Shown: piece by piece, positions 11,500-22,762 of the stretch
Layout: every line of letters starts with the position of its first letter
How positions within the stretch are numbered: position 1 is the stretch's first letter
Origin: Liquidambar formosana
Taxonomy: Eukaryota > Streptophyta > Magnoliopsida > Saxifragales > Altingiaceae
Direction: 5' to 3'
Assembly: GCA_039720395.1 (NCBI GenBank)
Contig: CM077826.1
Location: forward strand, 36,732,790-36,796,789
Length of the DNA stretch: 64,000 nucleotides
Notes under the pieces: model-generated
The model's input: the letters and a program-made list of their open reading frames with translations, nothing else
Database searches by the model: none
What the model was told of the DNA's origin: nothing
Made by a program: the position numbers and the translations under genes

Positions 11500-11679
11500 G
11501 AATAATGTTAATTAAGTGTCCAAATAAGAGAAATTAAGGGGCTGATTCCAAGGAGAGGTACGATTGTTGCAAATCTGTTGCTATGGACTTGCGACTGATC
11601 CCAAAGTGCAAAATTGGGCCTAGGGCTTGCAATAGACTTGCGACAAAGGAGAATCAACAAAGGAAGTTGCGAGAGAGAC

Positions 11680-11900
11680 GATGCTGTTTGCGGTGGGTGT
11701 GCTGATGCTAAGAAAGCGATGAGAGATAAGAGGCCTGCGATGGGTGTGCTGATGCTTGCGATTGAGAGAGAAGAAGTTGTTGCGGCTAAAATTGACAGCA
11801 AAGAGACCTACGATGGGTGTGCTGATGCTTGTGATTTAGAAGAAGCTATTGCGGCTGGAATTGACAGCGAAGAGGCCTGTGATTGCAATAGGCGAGTTGC
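11680..11900. repeat. Imperfect ~75-bp repeats in copia leader
   Basis: Between gag and the LTR of copia A, blocks beginning GATGGGTGTGCTGATGC recur at about 11738 and 11813, with a weaker copy near 11690. Each is followed by GAAG(A/C)-rich sequence and GACAGCRAAGAG. The plus strand is open through them by chance; I do not regard it as a gene. Confidence 0.6.
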
Positions 11901-12155
11901 TATGGGTTTTGCGACTGATGTGTGAAGGGGACAAGTGTGATTGATGTGCAAAGGAAGCAAGGAGATCGACTGCTATAGGTCTTGTGTGATGAGTTCAAAT
12001 GGTGCAATTCAAGGGGTGCGACTGCAATTTGGGTGCGATAGGTTGCGAGGAAGTCAATTGAGGCTGCAATTGGGTGCGACAATCTTAGACGTGCACACGA
12101 CTTCAACGTGATTGTTTTAAAAGAGAGAAGAAGACAAATAGGTGCTTTACGAAAA

Positions 12156-12173
12156 CCACCGGCTTTGATACCA
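12156..12173 (-). other. Copia A primer-binding site
   Basis: Minus strand reads TGGTATCAAAGCCGGTGG immediately after the LTR, a close relative of the initiator-Met-tRNA site (TGGTATCAGAGC) used by plant copia elements. It fixes the LTR end at 12174. Confidence 0.85.
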
Positions 12174-12311
12174 TGAAAGTTTTTGAGAAAGCTACTATTC
12201 TCATTAACATGAATCTAAAAATTACAAAGTATATAAATACTAGAAACCCTATACAAGAGAAACACCAATAATACCCCTAATATATGAAATATATACAAAT
12301 ATATCCTAACA
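12174..12311 (-). repeat. Copia A 5' LTR (138 bp)
   Basis: On the minus strand it starts TGTTAGGATATATTTG and ends AAAAACTTTCA (TG...CA), abutting the primer-binding site. It is very short for a copia LTR. No second copy is present near 7625. Confidence 0.75.
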
Positions 12312-12679
12312 GTGGCTAACAGATAACATATCAATGATCATGTATATGTTTTGATCGATGGGCATCAATTAAGACTTCTTTTTAAAAAAATAAAACCATA
12401 CTATATACTTGATTCGTTCTCAATTATTGTCTCATCACTGAACGAGACTGGGTTAACCCAGCGAGGTCTCATCCATCTCAAACGAGACTTTGAACCATGT
12501 TCCTAACTTGCCCAAGATTTTACAATGATTGGTTTTTCTTGCTGCTTGAGTCATGGAATTTGCTAGCTCTAAAAGTTCTTGATGAGCCACTGATGAGGTG
12601 ATGACATTTGAATATTCGTAAACTCTTAAGTTTGGTAAGTTTTTTTTTTTGTGAAGAATTTAGAATGAGCATTGTAGGA

Positions 12680-13013
12680 TGTAGGACCCCAATAGAAAGC
12701 CCACATGCCACGTACATTCCATGGCCATAGGGCTTAGTTTTACTTATTTTAGGGTTTGGTTTAATTTATTTCCATTTTTAGTACTTTTTTAATTTATTTT
12801 TAGTTTTAGGGTTTAATGGTTGTAGCCTACATATAGGAATGATAATTTTATTTTTGGGCAAACTTTGATGAATTGAAATTGAATAAGAAACCTTTTACCT
12901 CTTTCTATTTTTCTTCTTCTTCTTCTTCTTCTCTCTTGTTCTCTCTCTATTCTTCTCCTTCTATTTCTCTTTCTTTTTCTCTCTTTCTTCTCCTTCTACT
13001 ATGTTTTACGTCA
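12680..13013 (+). repeat. 5' LTR of TRIM-like element
   Basis: Starts TGTAGGACCCC and ends TTTTACGTCA immediately before the primer-binding site. It includes a long CTT/TCT tract at 12905-13000. Confidence 0.75.
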
Positions 13014-13650
13014 ACTGGTATCAGAGACTAACCTCAATCTCTTGCTTTTTATCTTTCATCTAGTGACGTATCTCATGAAGCTCTTATTTTGACTCTCACT
13101 TCCTAATTGAAGCACTATGAGTGGACCTTACCCTAGAATCTAGTTGAAAGAAATCTCCTCCATTGCAAAAGCACAACACTCAATCTAATTGAAGTTCACT
13201 CATCAATGAAACTCAGGTAGCCTAGTCAAATGTGGTTTGTGCACAACCAGCACCGCCTCGCTTCCATCCGAGCCATTGCCGTTGAGCCACCACCAGTCGC
13301 ACCAATCGAGTCACCTTTTGTCAGCTTTATTCAAACCTTGGTCAACCTTCAAGTTGCTCGCACCCTTCAAAAGTAGCCACCAGGACCTTCAAACCCTCCT
13401 GAAAGCCCACATTTGTTGCAATAAATCTTCAGTTGAAACCCTAATCTTCTCACACGTAGTCGAACCCAGCCAAATCCATGGCACTAACCTTAGCATTAAA
13501 TCAAACCACCATCCCTTTCATACCCCAAAGACCTTCTTGTACCTAGTCAAACCCACCATCAATGAAGTCAAAGCCCTAACCTAGTCAGTTGGAGGCTGCC
13601 ATAGTGGACCTCTCTTTGGTCGAACCCCTCACGACCAATGGAGATCAGGA

Positions 13651-13972
13651 TCGAGGACCCTAAGAGAGAGCCTATATACCACTCACGTCCCAAGGTTGTA
13701 GGGCTTAGTTTTATTTATTTTAGGGTTTATTTTATTTTATTTATTTCCATTTTTAGTACTTTCCATTTTTTTGTTTTAGGGTTTTATGGTTGTAGCCTAT
13801 AATAGGCATGAGAATTTGACTTTTGGGCAGCCTTTGATGAATTGAAATTGAATAAGAAAGTTCTTACCTCTCTCTGCTTTTCCCTCTTCTTCTTCTTCTT
13901 TCTCTCATTATCTCTTTGTTCTTCTTCCTCTATTTCTCTCTCACTCTTTTTCTTCTACTACGTTTTACATCA
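13651..13972 (+). repeat. 3' LTR of TRIM-like element
   Basis: Direct partner of 12680-13013, starting TCGAGGACCC (the expected TG start is mutated) and ending TTTTACATCA. Confidence 0.72.
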
Positions 13973-14185
13973 CATGGGTTATACTAGCACTAGTTGATTT
14001 AAAGTTTTAGGGTTTTTATTTTGTGTTTCTTTTAAAATGAAGAGCAGAAGACCAGAAGTCTGCTCTTCAACTCAGATTGACTTCATATATAGTAGTATTT
14101 TTGAATTAATAAAGTAACATCATTACTTAAGCCACCAATCATTGCAAATGTTACATAAGCTTCCTGAATTGAATACATATACTTT

Positions 14186-14520
14186 TGTTAAAAAATTGTG
14201 TAGTGAACCTTACGTTGCACCTCTTAGGAGTGGAGTCACATAGAAGGCCCGCCCGTGCGCCCCGCGGGGGGGGGGGGGGGGGGGGAAGGGAGTGGCCCCT
14301 CTTCTTTTTTTATTTATTTTTTTATATTTTATATTTTTATATTATATATATATATATAAATATTTTACATTTTTATATACAGCATATATATTATTTATAA
14401 TTTTGCCCTTCTAAAATTTGTATTTTTTCCCCTCCCTTGATTTTTGTGTAGCTTGTTCATCTAATTCTCTGTTGGTCTAGGGACCCTACCTTAAATCTGT
14501 ATTTTCTCTTGTTTATTTAT

Positions 14521-14553
<33 letters not shown>

Positions 14554-14600
14554 GCGGCAAATATATATATATATATATAACTCTCTCCCAGAATCTCACA
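14186..14600. other. Homopolymer G and C runs in AT-rich spacer
   Basis: No gene. There are 20 uninterrupted G at 14266-14285 and 30 uninterrupted C at 14522-14551, with AT dinucleotide runs at about 14343-14357 and 14559-14578. The flanks of the G run (GTGCGCCCCGCG) resemble those of the G run at 1999 (GCGTGCCCGCG). Confidence 0.8.
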
Positions 14601-17197
14601 ATTTCTTAATAATTCAAAGTTCATTGTTAATCTCTTTCATCTCTCTCAATCTCCCTCACTAGGTCTCTCTCTCTCTCCACTAATTAGGATAAAACACCAA
14701 CAACCAACCAAAAGTCACCTCCTTTAGAATAAATTCGTGGCTTCTCCATTGGAACCTCTATTCTTCATAATAGGAATGGGCTCTCTTTACATTTTCAAAA
14801 TTGTTAATTTTTGGAGGATTATTCTCATGTTAGTTGGTTTTATTTACTTGACATAAGAGTGCTTGACTGGTCCAAATTGTTCACTAGATGGTTTGCACCC
14901 ACTTTGACATTAAGATCAATATATTACAATGTTTAAATAGGAGATGAACACAGTAATAGAGTATGGCTTTTATATATATATATATATATTGAATAGCCTC
15001 TTATCTATTTATGCATGGGATTGAAATATTGAATATTTAACCTTTTGTATTAAAACACCTGAATAAAATGAAGTTGTTTAAGGGAAGAACTAAAACCTGA
15101 AATCTTCTTAAAGTGACTTGTTCTCTCTTTCTTCCCATGAACGAGTTAACAGCTTCATTTCTTTCCAGGTTAAATGGGTTTTAAAGATTGCCCATTTTAA
15201 TGACTGCTACCTTCTTATATTGCAGGCTATTAGTCACTGTTTGTCTGTTTCATGTCAAGATTGCATGATGCTTCCCTTCCCTCCATAAATTAATTTGTGT
15301 GTTTGTTTTCGTCATATCCACTGTTCAAACCATAGTATACTTGATGCGAAGGCCTCAAAGCGCATTGTTGTCAGTTGTCTACTTTCAAGGGTACTATTTC
15401 TATCATCCATGATTTTTCTACTAAAAAATCCTTCACCTCTATGGATGTCACTTCTTTAAGCAGATTCCATTCTTTTCACCAGGAGATTGGTAACATTGTA
15501 GAGAACCTTGCACTTCTCACAGTTTGGTCTTGCCAAATTGTCCTCCTCTTCTTGGTGGTAACTTTATTTACTCCCTCCATCCCACAAAGATAGGCCATAT
15601 TTGTTACTTTTTTTGTCCCAAAATGATTGTCCATTTTGAAAATTCAAATCACAATTTTTTGAATTTCCTATACTACCCTTTGTTATTTTAATTACTTTCA
15701 ACACGAAACCCAACAAAAAGTAAGAGAGGGTAATTTTGGCAAAATAGAGTTTAATAAAGGACAAGTCAATAAAATGATGTATTTTTTTTCTTAAATTGTG
15801 TGTTTGGTCAAACATGGCCTATCTTTGTGGGACGGAGGGAGTACTTTATTTCTAATAGTATTACTCCTGCTTAGAATGGTGATGCTTGATATGGAGCTCT
15901 TGGTGTACTGTGTACACATTGAAATCATCATAATCCAGTGCTGCGAGTTTCAAAGAAACTCACTCGTTTTTAGGTAGTAATCCGATTATTCGAATTAATT
16001 TTTTCTTCTGTTTCTCATGATCTAATTGATCCATATTTTTCTATTGCACTTCATAATGGTGATTGTTCCTGGTATCAGTTTGTATTTACATGTCCTAATA
16101 ATCTCTGTATTGTCATTCGTTACTATCACCTGTGGTTTCAATTTCAGTGATGTGAATCTTCATTTTCTAGTGAATTTCCATAAGAGTTACAATGCAAATC
16201 TTCAATATTTGCATTAAGTTTGCGTAGTTGAGTAAGGAATCTTTATTTGTTGGCAGTAGTATATGGGTTTGTTAGGTTGCAAACCCACTATAGTAATTAC
16301 AATCATAAACTAAAATGATTGAAGTTTAAATCTTGTAGATTCTTGAAGACACGAGAGTCCTTGTGGGATTGATTTACTTGTCTCATTAGACCTGACACTC
16401 AATGTTTTTTCCTGATTCCTAATAAATTACCATATAATTTACTTTTTTTTCAGTGATAACTGTGGCCTGCTGAGATACAAGATGAGGTGAACACTATGAT
16501 GAGAATGTAAATATCCACAGCTGAGTATGTTATGTGACTATGTGAGTGATGGACAATAGTATAAGCATCAGGTGTCATGTGCCTAGCATAGTATTGAATA
16601 GCATGTCCAAGCTTATGAAATGCTACAAAAACCAGGGATAGTCCCAACAAATCTAACATAAATGTAGACATCGCCGTATGAAAGCAAGTGAATCAGAGTA
16701 AAGAGAGTTGAAGGTGAGTCTTACAAAGCTAAATAATGGAATTCATTTATAAATATGCCAAAGATTGAATCATTGAACCAAATAAAAAAGTTTTAGCAGA
16801 GGATGGATAATTAGAATGTGGAATTGAAGTGGTTTATATATATATGACCACTCGAGGCCTTTTCACTTAAAAATTTTAGAACTTCATCTCAAAATGGATG
16901 TCTTGAATGGGATTTGATTTGGGTGTATACAAACACACACTTGAATGGGTGACTAGGTATCTCTAGAAAATAGGCTTTATGGGGCTGTCTGCGATTTCTG
17001 CATAAGATTTATATACATTCATATTTAATATATTCTTTCTACATGGTTGACAAGTATTGATGAATCTTTCTCTCTATATTTTATTATGCTATAGAAAAAA
17101 AAAAAAAAAACCTAATTGTTGATGAACTTTTTGGTCACTTAATTATTCTTTTAAATTTCTCGTTAGTTTATTAGCTTGTATTTTTTCCTTCCTACAG
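14601..17197. other. Non-coding, upstream intron or spacer
   Basis: Apart from the Stowaway MITE at 15571-15841 I see no coding signal here. I looked for the metal-binding exons expected before 17198 (GDxxDGG and GNHDxGY motifs) and found none. The stretch is AT-rich with short TA and A runs and is most simply intron sequence of the metallophosphoesterase gene or a deletion scar. Confidence 0.5.
15571..15841. mobile_element. Stowaway-type MITE, second copy
   Basis: Ends CTCCCTCCATCCCACAAAGA and its complement finishing GACGGAGGGAG, flanked by TA at 15569-15570 and 15842-15843. The interior shares the AAATTCAAATCACAATTTTT and GTCAAACATGG blocks with 6435-6707, in the opposite orientation. Confidence 0.93.
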
Positions 17198-20100
17198 GTT
17201 ATCAAACGCTACGAAAATGAATTTGGGATACGGAATTATCGGTTTACTATTGGAAAAGTGGAGTTCATTGCCGTCGATGCTCAAACTCTAGATGGTAAAC
17301 AACAAACACTCAACTACTTTCCCTCTCTCGTGGCTTTCTGCTTTGTCATCATAACTATGAAACAATATTTGGGAGTTTGACAGTTGTAGTAGGTCCTTAA
17401 GCTTTAGGAAAGCATAAAAAGAATGTTTATTGTATGTGGAATTATAGCTGCCACTGGTAGTGTTTTTTTTTTTTTTTTTTTGCCAAGTCACTGGTAGTGA
17501 CCAATAAAGTTTGTGCATCTTTGCTGATTATTAAAAATAGCTACAACTGTAAATTTGAGCCATTAATTATGTTGAATTTTTTCTTTTCTTTCTTGATTGG
17601 CATTAAAAATTTTATTGAAAGAGAAAAAAAAGGTTACAAGGAGGAAGAGAAGTCCTTCAAGAAAAAGAAAAGAAGACATACAAAAGGAATCAAAACAAAA
17701 AGTAAACTACACTCCACAAATAGGCCCTCCAATCTGACACAATTACAAACAAAGGAATCCCTGCAAACTCCTTTGAAATTAAAGCCCAAAAAGAAGCCAA
17801 AAAGGATGCTAAATCCCATAAACTCCACGCATCCTCAATCTTATCTTAAGAAATCCTAGCATTTCTTTCCAGCCAAAGAAACTAAAAGATAGCAAGTATA
17901 GCACAACTCCACAAAACTGAAGCTTTCTTAGACAAACTAAGGCCCCCAAAATCTATTATAAACATGCTAGAACAATTACAAAGCATAGCCCAAGAGATAC
18001 TGAGAGATACCCCTAAATTTGAAGTCTTATCAGTTTTCTTTACCCTCAAAAGGGTCTTCCCATCTTTGATCTTTAGGAGCTTCGTCACTTCCAAGGACTT
18101 ACCGATCGTTTGGGTTTCAATATGGAGGACCCCAAGGAGGAAAAACCGTTTTTGGAGGGCCTCAGAAGTGAGGACCATTATTAAAGGACCCCTTGAGGCG
18201 AAGCCCAACTAGTAGGGATCTCTCCATTATTAAGGGAGATCCTCAGAAGGGAACACCAATGTTGGAGGACCATGGAGGGGAACACCATTGTTGTTGGAGG
18301 ACCTCCGGAGGGGCATGCCATTATTGATGGAGGACCCCAGGGGATGGAAATGCCACAGTTGGTGGACCCTTGGAGGAGAACGTCATTGTTGTAGGACCCC
18401 CGAAAGGGCATGCCATGGTTTGTGGAGGATCCGTAGAGGGACATGCCATTGTTGAACTTTCGGCTGCTTGGGCCTTGGGGCAGAGGACCCTTGACAAGGT
18501 ACATCGCCGTGGGTGCTTTGTCGTGGAATGCAATCAAGGACTTAAATATCGATATCGATGGATATATCTTGGGTGTATATCAGGCTTATATTGGGCCCAC
18601 ATTGGGCTCTTTAATCCTAATTTAAAAGCATCGAATAGGCTGTTCAGCAGTCTGACTGTTGAAATTTTGCTGCCAGTAATAGTACACTACTATACGGTAT
18701 ATAAAAACTATACATAACAGAAGGCATGCTTGCATAAATTCCCTTTTGTACTTCTACTACTCTTTTCTTTAGTTCTATACAGTGCTGGGTTTTCTTATTA
18801 GCCCATAAGCAGCCCCTAATTTCATTGTTTTCTCAACCTACAAATTTTCTCCCACAACCCTAACCCTATTGCTTTGCCACAAGCCTTTACCCTAACATTT
18901 TATACCCTAAAATAGTTGTTGCTTAGAACTCCAGCAGCCAATTTTATGAAATTTTAACCATGTACCACGTTTAAACCTCTACTCACTCCAACCTAAATTC
19001 ATCTATGAAACCTAGTACCTTTTACCACCCTTCAAACGTAAAATCGCAAGCCTTAGACTACCATAAGAATCACATACAACGTTAAACATGGCCAGACATC
19101 CTTAAACTCCCACTCTCTCCCTTGTACCTCTCTCTTAGGGTTATGATTATAAAGGAAATATGAACTTTTCAGATAATGATGGGTGTTTCTAGTGCTTGGA
19201 CATGGAAAGAAATAACAATTTGTTTTTAAAAAAGTAATCTACGAATCAGGACTTGATCTTGTACCCTCGGAACCCATGCTGGTCCAAAAATATAAGGCTA
19301 TTGGAAATTGTGGACTGGTATCCAAAGGACTAGGACCAGTCCCAAACACCCCTGGCATAAAAATAAGGTCCAAAACTTGAGGTTTAGCTCACCAAAATGG
19401 AACACAACATCATTGAACAACAAGATCACTATGCCATGCGTAAAATCATAACAACCAAGTCCAATAAAACACATGGTCATGGGTTCGAGTCCCCTGTAAG
19501 ACAACTCAAGATTTAAGTGGGGGGCCGCAGCAGGTGGGTTTCTGTGCTAGTCTCCCCAAGGGCTTAGGTTCCATGGGTAGGTCCAAAGGGCCCTGCTGTG
19601 GGATGGTTCCCTTGTTATCCAAAAAAAAAAAAAAAAAAAAAAACAATTAACAAACATCATATCATAATCAACTCAAATTAAAACTCAAATCATGACATAA
19701 TGCCTTAAATAGTACATGCGAATTTGTGTGTTCAAATGTTATGTGATGCACACTGGACCCATCAATCTATGGGACATTCACACACCCCCTTTCTTTTCAA
19801 ACATTTTCATTTCCTTGTATCTTCTTCCATTTTCTTTTCTCACTTTCATAAGGCCCAAAAATAATTTTGTTTCTAACCTTCAATAGTTAAAATTGTAAGT
19901 GACGATGATGAGAAAATCTTTGGCTGAGTTATTATTGATGGGCTAGGTTGATAATAATATGTACAACATTTTTTTCCCCTACTATCCTAGTGATATCATT
20001 TTCATAATTCCTCACTGGAACTACTTCCTTGTGTGTGTGTGTGTGTGTGTGTTTGTGGAGTTTGAGGTATTAAGACTAATGTATATTTCATCTCCAGGGC

Positions 20101-22762
20101 ATTTGAAAACAAATGTGACTTCCACAACCTGGGATTTTGTCAAAAATGTCTCCATGGGTATATGATATTGACTTATGCTTTTGTATTTTGTTAAGTTGGC
20201 CCTTTACTTATTAAAAAAAAAAAAAGGTTGGCCATTTAACCTAAAAGAGTAGCTTTTTTTATTTATTTATTTTTTTACATTTTTAATTTTAATTTTTGCA
20301 TTTGTCTAGATTTTAAATATAATCCAAGGGTTCTATTGACCCATATTCCACTATATCGGCCGGATTGGACTCCCTTGTGGCCCTCATCGTTCTTCAACAA
20401 TTATCAATCAGGTACTTTATATGAATTTGTGGAGAGTAGATTTAGAAAAATACACTTTTGATAATCATTTTTTATGCAATTATATCAGTATTGTAGTGAT
20501 TCTCACTAGAGTGAAGTAGTGAGTTTTGAATCTAAAGGCATATACTTCCGTCAATAGTTGAACTTACAAATGCCTGTTTCTTCATGTCTAGAGGATTTCT
20601 CGTGCTGTTCCTGATCAAGATATAGTGTAAGTTTCTTTTCTTTACACTATGATCATATAAGAATATCCCCAGTTTTTACAGGTTTAGCTTGTGTTGATTA
20701 AGGTTCAGTTTGACAGTAAATCCAAAAATACAGGTACCAGAATTATGTCACTGAGCAATCATCACACTACTTACTGGACTTGATCAAACCCGTATGTTAT
20801 GTTTCCCCTTCTTGATGCATCTTGTGACTGGGAAAAGAGTATTAAAATTAAAAAATTTGAGGGAAGTCTTACAATTATTTTTAGTTTCCACAGGTGCTCA
20901 TTTTGTCTGGTCATGATCATGATCAGTGTACAGTGACCCACGTGTCAAAATATGGGCCTGTAGTGGAGGTAAACACCTAGTGTTTGGTTATACATAGGTT
21001 TTACTGAATATATGATATTTAATTGATAATGTTGTGCAGCACACTGTGGGGACTCTAAGTTGGCAGCAAGGAAACTTGTATCCATCTTTCATGCTTTTAT
21101 CCGTGAGTAACATTGCATTGAAAAATGCATCCATGCCGGAAGATGCAATTTCCACTAATCTGTGCTTTCTTCCAATGCAAACACACATTTATATATGGTA
21201 ATTTACCATGTTCATGAATATTGGAGTTTTTGTAGTAAAACCATATTCGTTGGCTGTTATTCTAACTCCACTTTCCAAAAATGTCAGGTATCTTTCTCTA
21301 TTTGTTATCACCCTTCTTGCCCTCCTCTTTTGGCCAACAAATGGCATGGGCTTTTGGCATTACTTTAGTAATGTCATTGGGTATGCTAGAAGGATAATAA
21401 ATTGCACCTTTTTTAGAGGTGGAACAAAAGAGAAAAATGAAGATGAGAACTGTGAATATGAGATGATTTGGGATGCAGAAGGATCGATGCATCTTGTCAA
21501 GAAAATTTTGGAGGCCCCCTTTAGACGTTCAAGTCAGAGGGGTTTGGTAGAAAGGTGCGCTTCAGTTGTTTAGGCCTTTTTTGAGGGGTGGTGAATGTGA
21601 GTTTGTTGCTCTATTGTATTAATGTAGTGTGCATGTCTCTGCAATTCTAGCCCCTTGCATGTGAATATAGTTTTTGAAAATTGTACCTCCCGAAGCACAT
21701 GCTGTTCCCTAACAATTGAGTGCTGTTTTCTGAAATCTTGACAAAAAATTTGTAGCAATCTGTCTTTGCTCAATCTCAAAATTGCAATCATAGAGAAGTG
21801 TTAATTTTTTTGTTTCATAATTTTCATTTCTTGCAGCATGCTCTCTTTTGTCACACTGTTTCTTTGTCACGATCAGTACTTGGAGGACTTAAATTGGGCC
21901 CTCAAAAGATCTCTTAGTATGGAATACAAATGGTTGTTTGGAACTCTGGATAAATGGGCTTGCTGGACTCATATGTTGTAGACCCTACTGTATTTTACTT
22001 CCTATCTTAGTGATAAAATCTTACTCATGCAAAACTTTTTCAAAATAATATGAAGAGGCTAAGTGACAAAATAATGACCAAAAGCAGAGTAAACTTATTA
22101 AAGAAGGGACAAAAAAAAAAACAAACAAAGGAGTGGGGTTGAAAAGCAATTATTAATTTGACACAACTTAGAAGATTGGGAGGAAATAACACGAGCAATT
22201 GTATCTAGAGATAATGTGAATAGGATATGCACTAACACTCCAACATGCATGTATTGCACAAATATACAAACTAGGGGGCACCTCAATTTTTTTGCCATCT
22301 GTAATTTCTCTTGTATATTTATTGATTCACCATGTTTTAGCTGTCAATTACTAGTATTACTACATATAGAATGTAGTGCATACGTTAATGTTGTAGTCAG
22401 TAGTACTTGTGTTATTGTATTTAAAGGAGGGACCTCTTGTCCAGCATGAGAAGGTTTTAATTCTTGTATTACAATCGCGATGTTATATATATTTTCTTTT
22501 TTCTTTTAGCAGGGGCAATGCTGTGATTCGGCAGACAACTAAAAAACAGATCTCTCAAGAAACAGAGGTTTTTATGACTATGGATGTGAATGCGAATTTT
22601 GGTTTGGATGGTATGGTGAAATTACCACCTAGAACAAGCAAATCAAAGGCAAGAAAAGTGACGCAAGGATTGGTGCGGACAATGCGAATCCTTACAGTTA
22701 TTGCTGTAGTGAACGTCCCTCTCTACATGATGTTATTGTTTAAAGATTGGATTGACCAATGA
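17198..22762 (+). CDS. Metallophosphoesterase (MPPE1/PGAP5-like), 3' exons, frameshifted
   Basis: Nine exons with GT-AG borders and consistent phases: 17198-17294, 20098-20157, 20310-20411, 20592-20626, 20734-20791, 20894-20968, 21040-21197, 21288-21554, 22513-22762. The protein starts VIKRYENEFGIRNYRF and carries LLTHIPLYRPDW, CGPHRSSTIINQ, the metal-binding LSGHDHDQ, SWQQGNLYPSFMLLS and two hydrophobic segments (in exon 8 and near the C-terminus). It matches plant homologues of mammalian PGAP5, a membrane-bound calcineurin-like phosphoesterase that trims ethanolamine phosphate from GPI anchors in the secretory pathway; function here is inferred from the family. The upstream exons with the other metal ligands are not in view. 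Exon 3 has an extra C in a CCC run (20372-20374): it is 102 bp where the phases need 101, so the frame breaks. This is either a pseudogene or a sequencing error. Confidence 0.88.
17600..17965 (-). mobile_element. LINE 3' end in intron 1
   Basis: The minus strand encodes FGGLSLSKKASVLWSCAILAI, FLWLERNARIS, a stop, then DKIEDAWSLWDLASFLASFW and VSDWRAYLWSVVYFLF. This is the same C-terminal L1-type signature as at 1191-1637 and 2085-2906. A CAATAAAATTTTTAATG tail near 17600 marks the 3' end. It lies antisense within the 2.8-kb first visible intron of the metallophosphoesterase gene, a tolerated intronic insertion if the gene is expressed. Confidence 0.8.
18115..18465. repeat. Degenerate ~33-bp minisatellite
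   Basis: GC-rich blocks of the form TGGAGGACC...GGGCATGCCATTGTTG recur about ten times with a spacing near 33 bp (29-35). On the minus strand the period of 11 codons gives repeated peptides like GPPTIMACPSG, and both minus frames stay open. It lies in an intron of the metallophosphoesterase gene next to the LINE end. I see no reason to call it a protein gene. Confidence 0.75.
19380..19643 (+). mobile_element. SINE-like retroposon
   Basis: A perfect RNA polymerase III B box (GGTTCGAGTCC at 19482-19492) within CATGGTCATGGGTTCGAGTC, a non-tRNA body rich in GGGCCC, and a terminal run of 23 A (19621-19643) are the marks of a plant tRNA-derived SINE. A possible A-box remnant (TTAGCTCACCAAAATGG, about 19384) is further from the B box than normal, so the 5' end is uncertain. 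It sits in intron 1. Confidence 0.65.

Larger units (their letters stand above)
7625..12311 (-). mobile_element. Ty1/copia retrotransposon, 3' LTR missing
   Basis: On the minus strand the order is LTR (12174-12311), primer-binding site (12156-12173), leader with degenerate repeats, gag, protease, integrase, RT and RNase H, the copia order. Stops and frameshifts occur throughout. The RNase H reading (SSTEAEYRAMA near 7700) ends at about 7625, where the sequence changes directly into plus-strand gypsy. The last part of RNase H, the polypurine tract and the 3' LTR are therefore absent. Either the copia was deleted after landing in the gypsy element, or the junction is a rearrangement. It cannot move on its own. 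Confidence 0.9.
12680..13972 (+). mobile_element. Small non-autonomous LTR element (TRIM-like)
   Basis: Two direct repeats, 12680-13013 and 13651-13972, share the order TAGGGCTTAG, TTTTAGGGTTT, GGTTGTAGCCTA, GATGAATTGAAATTGAATAA, a CTT-rich block and a CTACTAYGTTTTAC end (TG...CA). After the left copy comes CTGGTATCAGAGAC (13015-13028), a copia-type primer-binding site. The 640-bp interior has no gag or pol; the open frame at 13237-13584 has no recognised homology. The LTRs have diverged clearly by eye (substitutions plus small indels), so the insertion is not recent. I found no clear target duplication. Confidence 0.8.

Noticed and set aside
11614..11925. 103-codon plus-strand frame
   Set aside because: It lies antisense in the copia leader and reflects the 75-bp repeats.
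19481..19492. Possible tRNA gene from GGTTCGAGTCC
   Set aside because: No cloverleaf can be formed around the B box. The poly(A) tail and body fit a SINE.
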